A stretch of 64,000 nt of DNA from Bovifimicola ammoniilytica (GCF_025567085.1 NZ_JAOQJN010000009.1:61027-125026), one strand, 5' to 3'; counted from the stretch's first letter, positions 16,772-26,141 are shown. A program made the numbers and translations. Notes: generated by a model not told the origin, from the sequence alone.

Positions 16772-16945
16772 ATGAGAAGAGTTATGGGAGCCGTAGGAAC
16801 AGTGATTTTAGAGATACTCAAGTGGATATTGAGGATAATTCTTGGAGTGTTGAAGCTGGTCTTAGGACTTGCCAGGATAATTCTTCTTCTATTCGCTATG
16901 GTGGCAAGGATATTTCTTTCATTCGTAAGAATGGGCACATTCTGA
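16772..16945 (+). CDS. Small hydrophobic membrane protein (57 residues)
   Basis: ATG 16772 follows GAAAGGAG (about 16754-16761) and gives a 57-residue protein. It is almost entirely a basic amphipathic/hydrophobic helix (MRRVMGAVGTVILEILKWIL, then RIILGVLKLVLGLARIILLL). It begins 5 bases after the ParR-like stop. Clustered Arg residues could favour membrane-surface binding. Function is unknown. Confidence 0.55.
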   Translation: MRRVMGAVGTVILEILKWILRIILGVLKLVLGLARIILLLFAMVARIFLSFVRMGTF

Positions 16946-16961
16946 GAGGAGGTGAGCATAT

Positions 16962-17045
16962 ATGCAGGCTAAGGGTTTATTCTTGAATTATAAGAAAAAC
17001 AGACGACTTATGCAGTATTTCTTTAAAATAAGAGAGCTGGTATAA
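16962..17045 (+). CDS. Possible 27-residue basic peptide
   Basis: ATG 16962 is preceded by a strong AGAGGAGGTGAG site (16945-16956) and encodes a peptide starting MQAKGLFLNYKKNRRLMQYF and ending in KIRELV. The site, spacing and position between two ICE genes support translation. There is no homology I can name. It may be a leader peptide. Confidence 0.4.
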   Translation: MQAKGLFLNYKKNRRLMQYFFKIRELV

Positions 17046-17060
17046 TGAAAGGAGTTTAAG

Positions 17061-17162
17061 ATGCACAGAATACGGGACAGTCCTATGTGTCCCGTGCATT
17101 ACAAATAAATAGTTCACCGCAAGGGTGGATGGCACGGAACACAAAGCCCGTCCCTCTTGCGG
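17061..17162 (+). promoter_or_regulatory. Structured leader with a 15-codon reading frame upstream of the lipoprotein gene
   Basis: AAAGGAG (17048-17054) precedes a 15-codon frame, MHRIRDSPMCPVHYK (17061-17108). Its sequence contains the stem ACGGGACA/TGTCCCGT (17072-17079 with 17088-17095). A second hairpin pairs CCGCAAG (17117-17123) with CTTGCGG (17156-17162), with inner GGATGG/CCGTCC, and ends at the lipoprotein ribosome-binding site. Attenuation or translational control is inferred. Confidence 0.5.
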
Positions 17163-17182
17163 AGAAGGGATGGGTGATTACT

Positions 17183-17971
17183 ATGAAGAAGATAAGTATT
17201 ATCTTATTATCCGCAGTACTGGTCTTTTCAATGGCTGCCTGTAATGGTGGTAAGGAAAAGGCTGATAATCAGACAGAGAAACAGACGGAAAGCATAAAGC
17301 CAACTGAAGAAGCAGAAATGGCAACGGAAGCTGTCACAGAGGTCACAACCGAAGCTGGAAAAGAAGAGATAGAGAAAGATATTGCCGAGGCTAAAGATTC
17401 AGAAGAGAAGACTGATAAGGAAGACAACCAGTCCGCTGATAATGAAACTGCTTCAAAGCAGGAAGAAAAGCCAAAGCAGAATGACGAGCCGGAACAGAAA
17501 GCTTCAGTAAATGATAATGAGGAAGCTGGCGAAAATCAGAGTAATGCAGGTAATGGTGGTCAGACTACAGACAGTCCGAAAGATAATGTGAGCAATCCAC
17601 AGCCTGCATCCGTGGCATACAGTCCACAGAATGTTGTGTCACTTGCAACAGCAAAGTGTCAGGCAGGAGGGATGATTACCACACAGCAGAATTTACAGAA
17701 CCATTTGAATGATGGCAGTATCACGCAGGAAGAGTACAATGAGTATTATCCTTACGATGGTATGGAAGGCTCTTATTACAGTGTGTTTGTAGAGACAGAC
17801 CTCAACAAAGCAAGTACCATTGATGGACAGCGGTTATCATCTGAGGATGCAATCGCAGAATATATTGCAAGTATGTTACTTTTGGAAACAGATCCGGTAT
17901 TCTACATCAGTTATGATGGAGTTTACACGACAGGCGGCACAGACTATTACGAGTTTCGATGTCACAGATAA
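17183..17971 (+). CDS. Lipoprotein with Glu/Thr/Gln-rich spacer
   Basis: This 262-residue protein starts at ATG 17183. Its lipoprotein signal MKKISIILLSAVLVFSMAAC has a lipobox Cys at residue 20. Residues about 22-160 are a low-complexity acidic spacer (Thr/Glu/Lys/Asn). A folded C-terminal domain (about 165-262) contains VVSLATAKCQAGGMITTQQN and a Tyr-rich end (YYSVFVETDLNK...FYISYDGVYTTGGTDYYEFRC). It should sit on the outer membrane face, with the spacer crossing the wall. It lies between the ParM/R cluster and the adhesin gene. A role in mating contact is plausible but unproven. Confidence 0.75.
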   Translation: MKKISIILLSAVLVFSMAACNGGKEKADNQTEKQTESIKPTEEAEMATEAVTEVTTEAGKEEIEKDIAEAKDSEEKTDKEDNQSADNETASKQEEKPKQNDEPEQKASVNDNEEAGENQSNAGNGGQTTDSPKDNVSNPQPASVAYSPQNVVSLATAKCQAGGMITTQQNLQNHLNDGSITQEEYNEYYPYDGMEGSYYSVFVETDLNKASTIDGQRLSSEDAIAEYIASMLLLETDPVFYISYDGVYTTGGTDYYEFRCHR

Positions 17972-17997
17972 ATAAAAACGAATAGAAGTAGAAGGAA

Positions 17998-18035
17998 GAA
18001 AGATGTAAGCCATAAACTTATGTCTTTCTTTTTTT
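17998..18035 (+). terminator. Hairpin with conserved apex upstream of the adhesin gene
   Basis: The outer stem AAGAAAGA (17998-18005 region) pairs with TCTTTCTT, then a TG/TG wobble step, then TAAG/CTTA around the loop CCATAAA, followed by a T tract. The apex closely matches the hairpin at 23453. It acts as terminator or attenuator before the adhesin gene. Confidence 0.75.
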
Positions 18036-18062
18036 ATGCGTAAATTAAGGAGGAAAGAGCAC

Positions 18063-21000
18063 ATGAAACAGAAACTAAAGCGTTTTATGGCAGGATTTAT
18101 GGCTATGCTCACACTGGTTGGAACACTCTTTACGAATGGAACAACAGCATTTGCAGCCAGTCCGCAGGCAAATATTGCGTTCTGGAATGCGTCAGTCAAA
18201 AATTCCGGAGAAGTAAGTGAGCTGAAGCCCGGATATAATCATGGCAAGATTCTGTATTCAATTCTTGACGGAAATTCTGCATATTGTATGAATTTCGGAT
18301 TAAGAGCAGATGGCGGTCAGCTTATGAACAGCTACGATGATGCGAGCACATCAATGTCAGCACAGCAGAGAAAGCTATTAAGTTACTGCCTTTATTATGG
18401 GTTTAACAGTACACAAAAGGCGGCACCAAGCAACAGTCAGTGCGATGAGTATATCGCAACTCAGGCAATGGTATGGGTTATTGTAGCAGATATCTTTGGA
18501 ACCGGAAGTGGTGATTCGGCAGCGAGAAAGCTCTGTAACACAGCACCAAGTCCTGATTCTTCATACAGCTATTACGAGAGACTCAGGGACAATATCAGCA
18601 GCTCCTACAATGCAACACTTCCAAGTTTTGCATCACGCAGAACCAGTGAGGCACCAACTTATGAATTAAAGTGGAATGAGGGAAGTCAGAGATTTGAAAC
18701 AACATTATCTGACAGCAATGGTGTTTTATCGGATTTTGATTTTGGCATCAGCGGATATTCTGTTGATAAGAATGGCAACAGTATTACAATCTCTTCAACG
18801 AGCGTAAATACTACAGCTACAACAGGAACATTCACATCCAATGCTGGCAAGGTTGAGACAACATCAAGCTGTGTATTCTGGCTTACAGGAAAGAGCGGAT
18901 ATCAGGAGTTTATTTCTGAAAGACCGACAGCAGATCCTATCAAAGCATATATCAAGGTCAAGACAGAGAACATCGGATATGGTGAGCTTACAAAGACAGA
19001 TGAGTCAAGCGGAGTGAAGCTTTCCGGTGCAGTCTATGGAATCTATTCTGACAGCGGATGCACAAACAGAATACAGACCATGACAACAGATGGAAACGGA
19101 TATGCAAAGTCAGCTGCACTTGTCGCAGGCACTTATTATGTAAAAGAGATTACTGCACCAAAGGGATATGTCCTTTCCGGTAAAGTTCATACACTTACTG
19201 TAAAAGCAGGACAGACAACGGGAATCTCTGCAACAGATAAAGAGCAGCTTGGAGCAATCACAATCTATAAAGAGGGTGAGGTGCTTAGCTCATGGAATGG
19301 AAGCAACTTCACTTATGAGAAAAAGAAGCTTTCCGGAGCAACCTTTAAGGTAACTGCTGGAGCAGATATCTATAAGGCAGATGGTACAAAGGTGTATAGT
19401 GCTGGCGATGTTGTGGCAGAAAGCCTTACAACAGGAACTGACGGACAGGTGGTATTATCTGACCTTCATCTTGGAACTTATGTGGTAACTGAGATTAAGA
19501 GCATTGACGGGTATACAATCAATACCACACCTCAGACAGTAGCAGTTGAGTATAAGGACCAGACTGTGACAGTACAGTATGAATCAACTACGATTGAGAA
19601 TACAAGACAGAAAGCGGATGTATCTGTCGTAAAGAAGGACTCTGACACAGATAACCCTCTTGATGGTGGCAAGTACACACTTTATGCCGGAAATGACATC
19701 AAAAACTATGCCGGACAGGTTATTGTCACAAAGGGTACAGCTCTTGAGACAGTAACTACAGGTGAGGACGGACAGGCAAGCTACAGCGTGGATCTGCCAA
19801 TCTCTAACGGATATTATGTCTCAGAGACACAGGCACCATATGCGTATATCAGAAATAGTAAAGATGTTTACAGCTTCAATTTCAATGTATTACCTGAAAC
19901 ACAGGCAAAGGCATCATTCAGTCACACATTTGTAAATGACAGAACCACAGCAAAGATTCATATCTACAAGGTAGATAAGGAATCAGGCAAGGCAGTAGCC
20001 CAGGGAGATGCAAGCCTTAAAGGTGCAGTTTATGGTCTTTATGCGAGAAACGATATCGTGCATCCGGACGGAGCAACAGGAGTCGTATTCAAAGCAGGAG
20101 ACCTTGTAGCAACACTTACAACAGATAAGAATGGCGAAGCAGAGGTCAATAACCTTTACCTTGGAAATTATTATGTGAAAGAAATCACTCCATCAGAGGG
20201 GTATCTCTTAGACGAAGAGGAGCATGATGTAGTATGCGACTATGAGGGAGACCTTGTAGCAGAGGTATCAAGAAGCACAACATCAGCAGAGCAGGTCATC
20301 AAGCAGCCATTCCAGCTTATCAAGGTATCTGACAATGGCGATGATACTGAAGCAGGCTTATTGGCAGGTGCAGAGTTCACAGCTTATTTGAAATCATCTT
20401 TACCTGTAAAGGCAGATGGAAGTTATGACTTTGATAAGGCAACTCCGGTAGTAATCGGGGAAAACGGAGCAACAACAATCACATCCGATGATAAGGGACA
20501 TGCAGTTTCCATTGCAATTCCTTATGGAACCTATGTGGTAGTAGAATCAAAGACTCCGCATAACATGAAAACAATCAAGCCATTTGAGGTAAAGATAAAG
20601 GAGAATCATCCAACAGAGCCTCAGACATGGAGAGTTTTCTTGGACAGAGAGTTTACAGCAAAGCTTCGTGTAATCAAGAAGGATTCTGATACAAAGCAGA
20701 CAGTACTTGTACCAAATGCTGAGTTTAAGATTTTCAACCTTGATAAGAATGAATATGTAACCCAGTACACGACTTATCCGTCAAAGGTTAAGCATACTTC
20801 ATTCTTTACGGATGAGGATGGCGATTTAATCTTACCAGAAGCACTTAAAATCGGAAACTACCGCATTGAAGAGATAAAAGCACCATTCGGATATGTGGTA
20901 AACGATAACTATATCAACATTTCGGTTGATACAGACACAGCATTTGAGACTGATGGAGATACCAATGATGCCATCATCACAGTGGAATATTCTGATGCCC

Positions 21001-23441
21001 CGGCAGTAGGAGAGCTTACTGTTGAAAAGAAGGGAGAGGTACTTGACGGATTTAAGGGCGGACTTTTTGCAAACTCTGAGGATAAGGAGTTTGTCTATAA
21101 AGAGGGTTCACTTGCAGGAGCAGTATTCAAGGTGTATGCAGCGGAAGATATTTTCACAGCAGACAAGCAGAAAGACGCAGATGGCAACCGTACAAAGTAT
21201 TACAGCAAGGGCGACCTTGTGGCAACTCTTACAACAGGAAAAGATGGAAAGGCAGTAGCAAAGAACCTTCCTCTTGGACAGTATAAGGTTGTAGAAGTAA
21301 CTGCTCCTGACGGATATGTATTAAATCCGAATGAGCAGACAGTCACATTCACTTATGTGGATGATAAGACACCTGTTATCAAAGAAAGCCTTACTTTCTC
21401 TAATGACAGACAGAAACTTGATATGTCAGTGACTAAGCTTGATTCAGAAGATAATACACCGATTGCAGGTGCTGTATTTGGACTCTATGCAGATGAGGAC
21501 ATCAAGAATGTGGATGGCAAGGTAATCATCGAAAAGGGTACTTTACTTGAGAAAGCAACTTCTGATGAAAACGGAAAGATTACTTTTGTTAAGGATTATC
21601 CGTTTGCAAAGTATGTTGCAAAAGAGATTGAAAAGCCTGCCGGATATGTGACAAACGAAGAGGTAGTAACCTTTGATACCAAGTATCAGGGACAGGATGT
21701 GAAAACTGCTGTATATAGCAGCGAGTATAAAAATACTCCGACAACCTTTGAATTTACAAAGACGGATATTACAAGTGGCGCAGAGCTTAGTGGTGCAACA
21801 CTTACTGTACTTGATAAGGATGGAAATGTGGTAGACACATGGACATCTGATGCAAAGGAAGCTCATGTAATCAAGAAGCTTGTAGTTGGCGAGACTTACA
21901 CACTTCGTGAGGAGTTTGCTCCATACGGATACCTGAAAGCAACCGATATTCAGTTTACAGTAGAGGATACAGGCGATGTGCAGCATGTCGAGATGAAGGA
22001 CGAGGTTCCGACAGGTTCTATCGTAATCAACAAGGATGGTGAGTTTGTAACAGATACCACTCTTATGAAGGGACACTGGTATGATTTCATTTTCAATTAC
22101 TTCAAGGATAGTCTCGCAGGAGTAACCTTTGATGTATATGCAAAAGAGGATATTGTGAGTGCAGACGGACTTGGAACTGTATACCACAAAGCTGGTGACA
22201 AGGTAGCAACCATTGTTACGAACGATAAGGGCATTGCAAGAATTGATGACCTTCCACTTGGCAAGTATTATCTTGTAGAGACAAAGACATTAGATGGATT
22301 TGTGCTGGATGATACACCGATTGATGCAGACCTTTCTTATATCGACCAGAATACAAAGGTTGTATTTGCGGGAATGGATGTAACCAATGAGAGACAGAAG
22401 GTGCAGATTACTGTCACAAAGACTGATTCAGAGACGAAGAATGCTCTTGAAGGTGCAGTATTCGGCTTATTTGCGAAAGAGGATATCGTAAATAAAGATG
22501 GAAAAGTCATTGTCAAAGCAGATACACAGATTGAGAGAGGTGTTACTGGAAAGGATGGCAAAGTAACATTTACTTCTGACCTTCCACTTGGACAGTATTA
22601 TGTCAAAGAGATTGAGGCACCAAAGGGCTATGTGAAGTCTGATAAGATTTTTGATGTGGATGCTTCATATCAGGGAGATAAGGTAAAGGTTATCGAGTTT
22701 AAGGCAGCATTTGAAAATGCACCGATCAAGGTAGAAATTTCAAAGACTGATATCACAGGCAAGAAAGAATTGCCTGGAGCAAAGCTTTCGGTTATTGATG
22801 CTGATGGAAAGCTTGTTGAGAGCTGGACATCAGAGGCAGGAAAGACTCATATGATTGAGAGACTTCCTGTCGGAAAGTACACACTCAGAGAGGAATCTGC
22901 ACCATATGGATATAAGGTGGCAAGTGATGTAACCTTTGAAGTAAAGGAGACAGCAGAAATCCAGAAGGTATCCATGAAAGATGAACAGGCAGTCGGTAAG
23001 ATTGTCATTGAGAAAACTGACAAAGTAACCGGAAAGCCGATCGAGGGTGTTGTATTTGAAGTAAGGGATAAGGACGGAAAGGTGCTTGATACACTCACTA
23101 CTGACAAGAATGGTCATGCAGAGAGCAAGGAGCTTCCTATCTGTACTTACAATGAGGATGGTTCATTTAAGGAAGATATCCATTATACAGTAGTTGAGAC
23201 AAAAGCAGCTGACGGATATATCCTTGATGAAACAGCTCACGATGTAACTCTTCGATATGATGACAATGCACCGGAAGTTGTTGTAACAACACTTAAGCTT
23301 GTCAATGTACCGACAGAGCCTAAGCTTCCACAGACAGGCGACAATGCAAATCCGCTTCTTTATCTTGGAATCGGTGCACTTGCACTTATTACAGGTGTTG
23401 GAGTCGGACTTCGTGGAAGAAAGAAAAAGAATAAACAGTAA
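18063..23441 (+). CDS. LPxTG adhesin: thioester domain plus 13 Cna-B/SpaA-like modules
   Basis: This 1792-residue cell-wall surface protein starts at ATG 18063 behind AAGGAGG. A signal peptide (about 1-32) precedes a thioester-type domain. YCMNFG places Cys75, and ATQAMVWVI places Gln134; these are the residues that form the reactive bond in such adhesins. From about residue 295, I count 13 SpaA/Cna-B-like modules. Each begins with a (T/V)(K)xDxxxxxxLxGAxFxLY-type lysine strand and ends with a YxVxExxAPxGY-like glutamate strand, suggesting internal isopeptide bonds. The C-terminus has LPQTG, a hydrophobic helix and basic tail. The ICE sortase gene at 54460 may anchor it. It probably aids donor-recipient or host contact. 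Confidence 0.9.
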   Translation: MKQKLKRFMAGFMAMLTLVGTLFTNGTTAFAASPQANIAFWNASVKNSGEVSELKPGYNHGKILYSILDGNSAYCMNFGLRADGGQLMNSYDDASTSMSAQQRKLLSYCLYYGFNSTQKAAPSNSQCDEYIATQAMVWVIVADIFGTGSGDSAARKLCNTAPSPDSSYSYYERLRDNISSSYNATLPSFASRRTSEAPTYELKWNEGSQRFETTLSDSNGVLSDFDFGISGYSVDKNGNSITISSTSVNTTATTGTFTSNAGKVETTSSCVFWLTGKSGYQEFISERPTADPIKAYIKVKTENIGYGELTKTDESSGVKLSGAVYGIYSDSGCTNRIQTMTTDGNGYAKSAALVAGTYYVKEITAPKGYVLSGKVHTLTVKAGQTTGISATDKEQLGAITIYKEGEVLSSWNGSNFTYEKKKLSGATFKVTAGADIYKADGTKVYSAGDVVAESLTTGTDGQVVLSDLHLGTYVVTEIKSIDGYTINTTPQTVAVEYKDQTVTVQYESTTIENTRQKADVSVVKKDSDTDNPLDGGKYTLYAGNDIKNYAGQVIVTKGTALETVTTGEDGQASYSVDLPISNGYYVSETQAPYAYIRNSKDVYSFNFNVLPETQAKASFSHTFVNDRTTAKIHIYKVDKESGKAVAQGDASLKGAVYGLYARNDIVHPDGATGVVFKAGDLVATLTTDKNGEAEVNNLYLGNYYVKEITPSEGYLLDEEEHDVVCDYEGDLVAEVSRSTTSAEQVIKQPFQLIKVSDNGDDTEAGLLAGAEFTAYLKSSLPVKADGSYDFDKATPVVIGENGATTITSDDKGHAVSIAIPYGTYVVVESKTPHNMKTIKPFEVKIKENHPTEPQTWRVFLDREFTAKLRVIKKDSDTKQTVLVPNAEFKIFNLDKNEYVTQYTTYPSKVKHTSFFTDEDGDLILPEALKIGNYRIEEIKAPFGYVVNDNYINISVDTDTAFETDGDTNDAIITVEYSDAPAVGELTVEKKGEVLDGFKGGLFANSEDKEFVYKEGSLAGAVFKVYAAEDIFTADKQKDADGNRTKYYSKGDLVATLTTGKDGKAVAKNLPLGQYKVVEVTAPDGYVLNPNEQTVTFTYVDDKTPVIKESLTFSNDRQKLDMSVTKLDSEDNTPIAGAVFGLYADEDIKNVDGKVIIEKGTLLEKATSDENGKITFVKDYPFAKYVAKEIEKPAGYVTNEEVVTFDTKYQGQDVKTAVYSSEYKNTPTTFEFTKTDITSGAELSGATLTVLDKDGNVVDTWTSDAKEAHVIKKLVVGETYTLREEFAPYGYLKATDIQFTVEDTGDVQHVEMKDEVPTGSIVINKDGEFVTDTTLMKGHWYDFIFNYFKDSLAGVTFDVYAKEDIVSADGLGTVYHKAGDKVATIVTNDKGIARIDDLPLGKYYLVETKTLDGFVLDDTPIDADLSYIDQNTKVVFAGMDVTNERQKVQITVTKTDSETKNALEGAVFGLFAKEDIVNKDGKVIVKADTQIERGVTGKDGKVTFTSDLPLGQYYVKEIEAPKGYVKSDKIFDVDASYQGDKVKVIEFKAAFENAPIKVEISKTDITGKKELPGAKLSVIDADGKLVESWTSEAGKTHMIERLPVGKYTLREESAPYGYKVASDVTFEVKETAEIQKVSMKDEQAVGKIVIEKTDKVTGKPIEGVVFEVRDKDGKVLDTLTTDKNGHAESKELPICTYNEDGSFKEDIHYTVVETKAADGYILDETAHDVTLRYDDNAPEVVVTTLKLVNVPTEPKLPQTGDNANPLLYLGIGALALITGVGVGLRGRKKKNKQ

Positions 23442-23452
23442 CAATTAACCTT

Positions 23453-23493
23453 GCGGGGAATGTAAGCCAGTAACTTATGTTCCCCGCTTTTTT
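23453..23493 (+). terminator. Hairpin with conserved apex downstream of the adhesin gene
   Basis: GCGGGGAA (23453-23460) pairs with TTCCCCGC (23480-23487). A TG/TG wobble step and TAAG/CTTA follow around loop CCAGTAA, then TTTTTT. It starts 11 bases after the adhesin stop. The apex matches the 17998 hairpin, while the basal stem differs but keeps pairing. Confidence 0.85.
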
Positions 23494-23514
23494 AGATTAA
23501 GGAGGAACCGTAAT

Positions 23515-24510
23515 ATGATGAATTACGAGATTTTTAAGGAAGTAGTAAAAGAAAAGTTTATGGATTATATGCCTGAGAAGTTCAAAGGAATGGAGCTTGT
23601 GGTAGAACCCGTGGAAAAGGTGAATGTGACTCTTGATGGCATCATCTTAAGAGAGGAAGGCAGGAACATTTCGCCTACGATTTATATCAATGACATGTAT
23701 AAGAAGTATCAGGATTGTGGTGACCTTGAGGAAACACTTATGGCTGCATGTGACTTCATGGAAAGGGCATATGAGCAGGCTCCGGTTGTTGATGTGGACA
23801 GCATTATGAGAGATGCTAACGAGAAGATTGTATTCCAGCTCATCAATACAGAGCAGAATAAGACATTTTTGGAACAGGTGCCGCACAGAGAGTTCCAGGA
23901 TCTTTCTATTGTGTATAAGGTAATAATCAGTGCAGATAAGGATGCGGTGCAGAGTTCAAAAATTACAAATGAATTTGCGAAAAGACTTGGAATGAGCGAG
24001 GAACAGCTCTTTAAGTGTGCAGCGGAAAACACAAGAAGACTCTTCCCACCTGTCGTTCGTAGTATGAATGACATTATGAAAGAAATGTTCGCAAGGGATG
24101 GGATGCCACAGGAGATCGCAGAGATGATGATAGCTGAGATTCCACCGGAGCAGACGATGTGGGTGATTTCCAATGAAAATGGTATCAATGGTGCAGCATC
24201 CATGCTTTATGAGAATGAGCTTCATGAGCTGGCAGAGAGTTTAGAGAGTGACCTTTATATTCTCCCTTCGAGCGTGCATGAGGTTATTGCAGTATCTTCA
24301 GATATGGGAAGCCCTGAGATGCTAGCACAGATGGTAGTCGAGGTAAATATGCAGGAGGTGTCTTTGGACGAGAGACTTTCCAATCAGGTATATCACTATG
24401 ATAAGGATTTAAGAAAACTTACCCTTGCAACTGATACACCAAACAAGAGACTTGATGGTATCGTTGCAGAACCTCCCCTTGTATATGATGCGAAGGAAAA
24501 GTCCAGATAG
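23515..24510 (+). CDS. DUF5688-family protein
   Basis: This 331-residue soluble acidic protein starts at ATG 23515 or 23518, with AAGGAGGAA just upstream. It matches the DUF5688 family of clostridial ICEs: N-terminal YEIFKEVVKEKFMDYMPE, a central PTIYINDMYKKYQDCGDLEET segment, and a C-terminal LYILPSSVHEVIAVSSDMG...LAQMVVEVNMQEVSLDERLSNQVYHYD region. No catalytic motif is evident. It begins the conjugative gene set after the adhesin. Function is unknown. Confidence 0.8.
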   Translation: MMNYEIFKEVVKEKFMDYMPEKFKGMELVVEPVEKVNVTLDGIILREEGRNISPTIYINDMYKKYQDCGDLEETLMAACDFMERAYEQAPVVDVDSIMRDANEKIVFQLINTEQNKTFLEQVPHREFQDLSIVYKVIISADKDAVQSSKITNEFAKRLGMSEEQLFKCAAENTRRLFPPVVRSMNDIMKEMFARDGMPQEIAEMMIAEIPPEQTMWVISNENGINGAASMLYENELHELAESLESDLYILPSSVHEVIAVSSDMGSPEMLAQMVVEVNMQEVSLDERLSNQVYHYDKDLRKLTLATDTPNKRLDGIVAEPPLVYDAKEKSR

Positions 24511-24519
24511 GAGGCAGTT

Positions 24520-24636
24520 ATGGAGCAGGAACTTACAATGGAAGAACTCATTGCTCTCATAAACAGCCAGAAAGGTGACTTTGTTATCCGTGTCGAGTTT
24601 GGAGAGGAGGCGGTGTCTGATGCCAAAGAAGAATGA
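24520..24636 (+). CDS. Small acidic protein (38 residues)
   Basis: ATG 24520 behind GGAGG (24510-24514) encodes a 38-residue acidic protein, MEQELTMEELIALINSQKGD followed by FVIRVEFGEEAVSDAKEE. Its 3' end overlaps the next gene by 17 bases, and that gene's ribosome-binding site lies within it. This suggests coupled translation. Its function is unknown. Confidence 0.55.
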   Translation: MEQELTMEELIALINSQKGDFVIRVEFGEEAVSDAKEE

Positions 24637-25159
24637 CTTCAAGCTTGATGTGGTTTCGGTAAGACTTGTAAAGGATGCTCCGATTTATTCGGAGCACACC
24701 TTTAATAATCCGGCGGATATAGCTGCTGTCATGGGAGACTGTATGTGCCAGTTTGACAGGGAAGTAGTGTGTGTGGTCAATCTAAGGTCAGATTTAAAAC
24801 CTATCAATGTGCATTTTGCAAGTGTTGGTTCTTTAAATGAGGCAATGGCACATCCGAGAGAGCTGTTTAAATCAAGTATCTTAAGCAATGCTGCAAGCAT
24901 GATGTTAATCCATTGTCATCCATCCGGGAATGTATTCCCAAGCAAGGCAGACACGATGATGACAGACCGCATGAACAAGCTGTGTGAACTGATGGGAATA
25001 CCGCTCATTGACCATATCATAGTCGGTGGAGACAATCGTGAATTTTTCAGTTTCAGGGAAAAAGGCATGATTGATAATCCTAAGATTACCCTGAGCACTG
25101 ATTACCGGACACTTGATATCAAGTCACCGCTTGTAGCAGAGCAGGGAAAGGCAAGGTGA
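24620..25159 (+). CDS. RadC-like JAB/MPN-domain protein
   Basis: This 179-residue protein carries a JAB metalloprotease-like core with the zinc motif LIHCHPSGNVFPSKAD (HxHPSGxxxPSxxD) followed by LIDHIIVGG. It is the RadC C-terminal domain without the helix-hairpin-helix part, common in ICEs and plasmids. The start ATG 24620 is chosen because AGGAGG lies at 24605-24610. The biochemical role of mobile RadC-like proteins is unsettled. The gene is followed by the Toprim gene after 4 bases. Confidence 0.82.
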   Translation: MPKKNDFKLDVVSVRLVKDAPIYSEHTFNNPADIAAVMGDCMCQFDREVVCVVNLRSDLKPINVHFASVGSLNEAMAHPRELFKSSILSNAASMMLIHCHPSGNVFPSKADTMMTDRMNKLCELMGIPLIDHIIVGGDNREFFSFREKGMIDNPKITLSTDYRTLDIKSPLVAEQGKAR

Positions 25160-25163
25160 AAGC

Positions 25164-26141
25164 ATGGATGGAAGATTTACGGATGAAGAGCTTGCCATAG
25201 CAAAGAGTGTTGACTTGTGTGCAGTTGCAGAAAGTCTTGGGTATACAGTAAAGAGGATTGGCAAATACCACACTTTAAAAGAGATGGATTCCATCCGTAT
25301 CTATAACAGAAGCCATTGGTACAGATGGTCAAGGCAGTTTGACAAAGGCAACAATGGCGGCTCACAGATAGATTTCTTGCGGGTGTTTTGTGGAATGAGT
25401 GTAAAAGAGGCTGTGTTCTGGCTTTTAGATTTTGCAGGATACAGAAGGATCGAGAATCCTGTAAAGCAGCCACTTGTTCATCAGGTATCGCAGAAGCAGG
25501 CAGAGGAGAGAAAGCCGTTTGTCCTACCGGAACCGGCAGGAGATAATTCCTATCTTATTTCATATCTGAATCAGGAGAGAGGAATCAGCAGAGCAGTCAT
25601 AGATCTGTTTTTAAAAGATGGACTGATTTATGAGAGCAGGCATTACCACAATGTTGTTTTCAAAGGAAATGATAAAAATGGAGTGACAAGATTTGCAAGT
25701 ATGCGGGGAGTGTTTGATAAGCAGGGTAAGCCATTCAAGTGTGATGTCACAGGAAATGATAAGAACTATGGATTTAATGTGGTAAATGTTAACAGTACAG
25801 AGCTTGTAGTATTTGAGGCTGCAATCGACCTTATGAGTTATGTCGATATCTTCGCAGATTATGAATCGAATAAGCTGGCACTTGGGATGCTTGCAGATGC
25901 ACCACTTGAGACTTTTCTTCGGGAACATCCGCAGATTACTTCCATCCGGTTCTGCCTTGATGGAGATGAGCCGGGGAGAAAAGCAGCAGCTGAACTTATG
26001 AGAAAGTATTATGAGCTTGGATATGAGGTAGAAGACTGTCCGCCTCCAGCCGGATATAAGGATTACAACGAGTGGCTTGTAGCGGCAAAGCTTAATCTGA
26101 ACAGGATGAATAAGCGAGCAGATGAACCAGTCAGGGCATGA
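25164..26141 (+). CDS. DUF3991/Toprim protein (primase-like)
   Basis: This 325-residue protein has an N-terminal CHC2-like/DUF3991 region (about 1-200; YHTLKEMDSIRIYNRSHWYRW, then GGSQIDFLRVFCGMSVKEAVFWL). A Toprim domain follows (about 205-300) with LVVFEAAIDLMS and the acidic FCLDGDEPGRKAA motif (DxDxxG type). The ending PPPAGYKDYNEWL is typical. Such proteins are thought to act in DNA replication or transfer initiation of ICEs. A phased hairpin array follows 20 bases after its stop, a possible DNA partner. Confidence 0.85.
   Translation: MDGRFTDEELAIAKSVDLCAVAESLGYTVKRIGKYHTLKEMDSIRIYNRSHWYRWSRQFDKGNNGGSQIDFLRVFCGMSVKEAVFWLLDFAGYRRIENPVKQPLVHQVSQKQAEERKPFVLPEPAGDNSYLISYLNQERGISRAVIDLFLKDGLIYESRHYHNVVFKGNDKNGVTRFASMRGVFDKQGKPFKCDVTGNDKNYGFNVVNVNSTELVVFEAAIDLMSYVDIFADYESNKLALGMLADAPLETFLREHPQITSIRFCLDGDEPGRKAAAELMRKYYELGYEVEDCPPPAGYKDYNEWLVAAKLNLNRMNKRADEPVRA

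Noticed and set aside
21543..22187. Minus-strand frame of 214 codons inside the adhesin gene
   Set aside because: It is antisense to the repeated Cna-B modules, rich in Cys/Ile/Leu, and has no start signals or family match.
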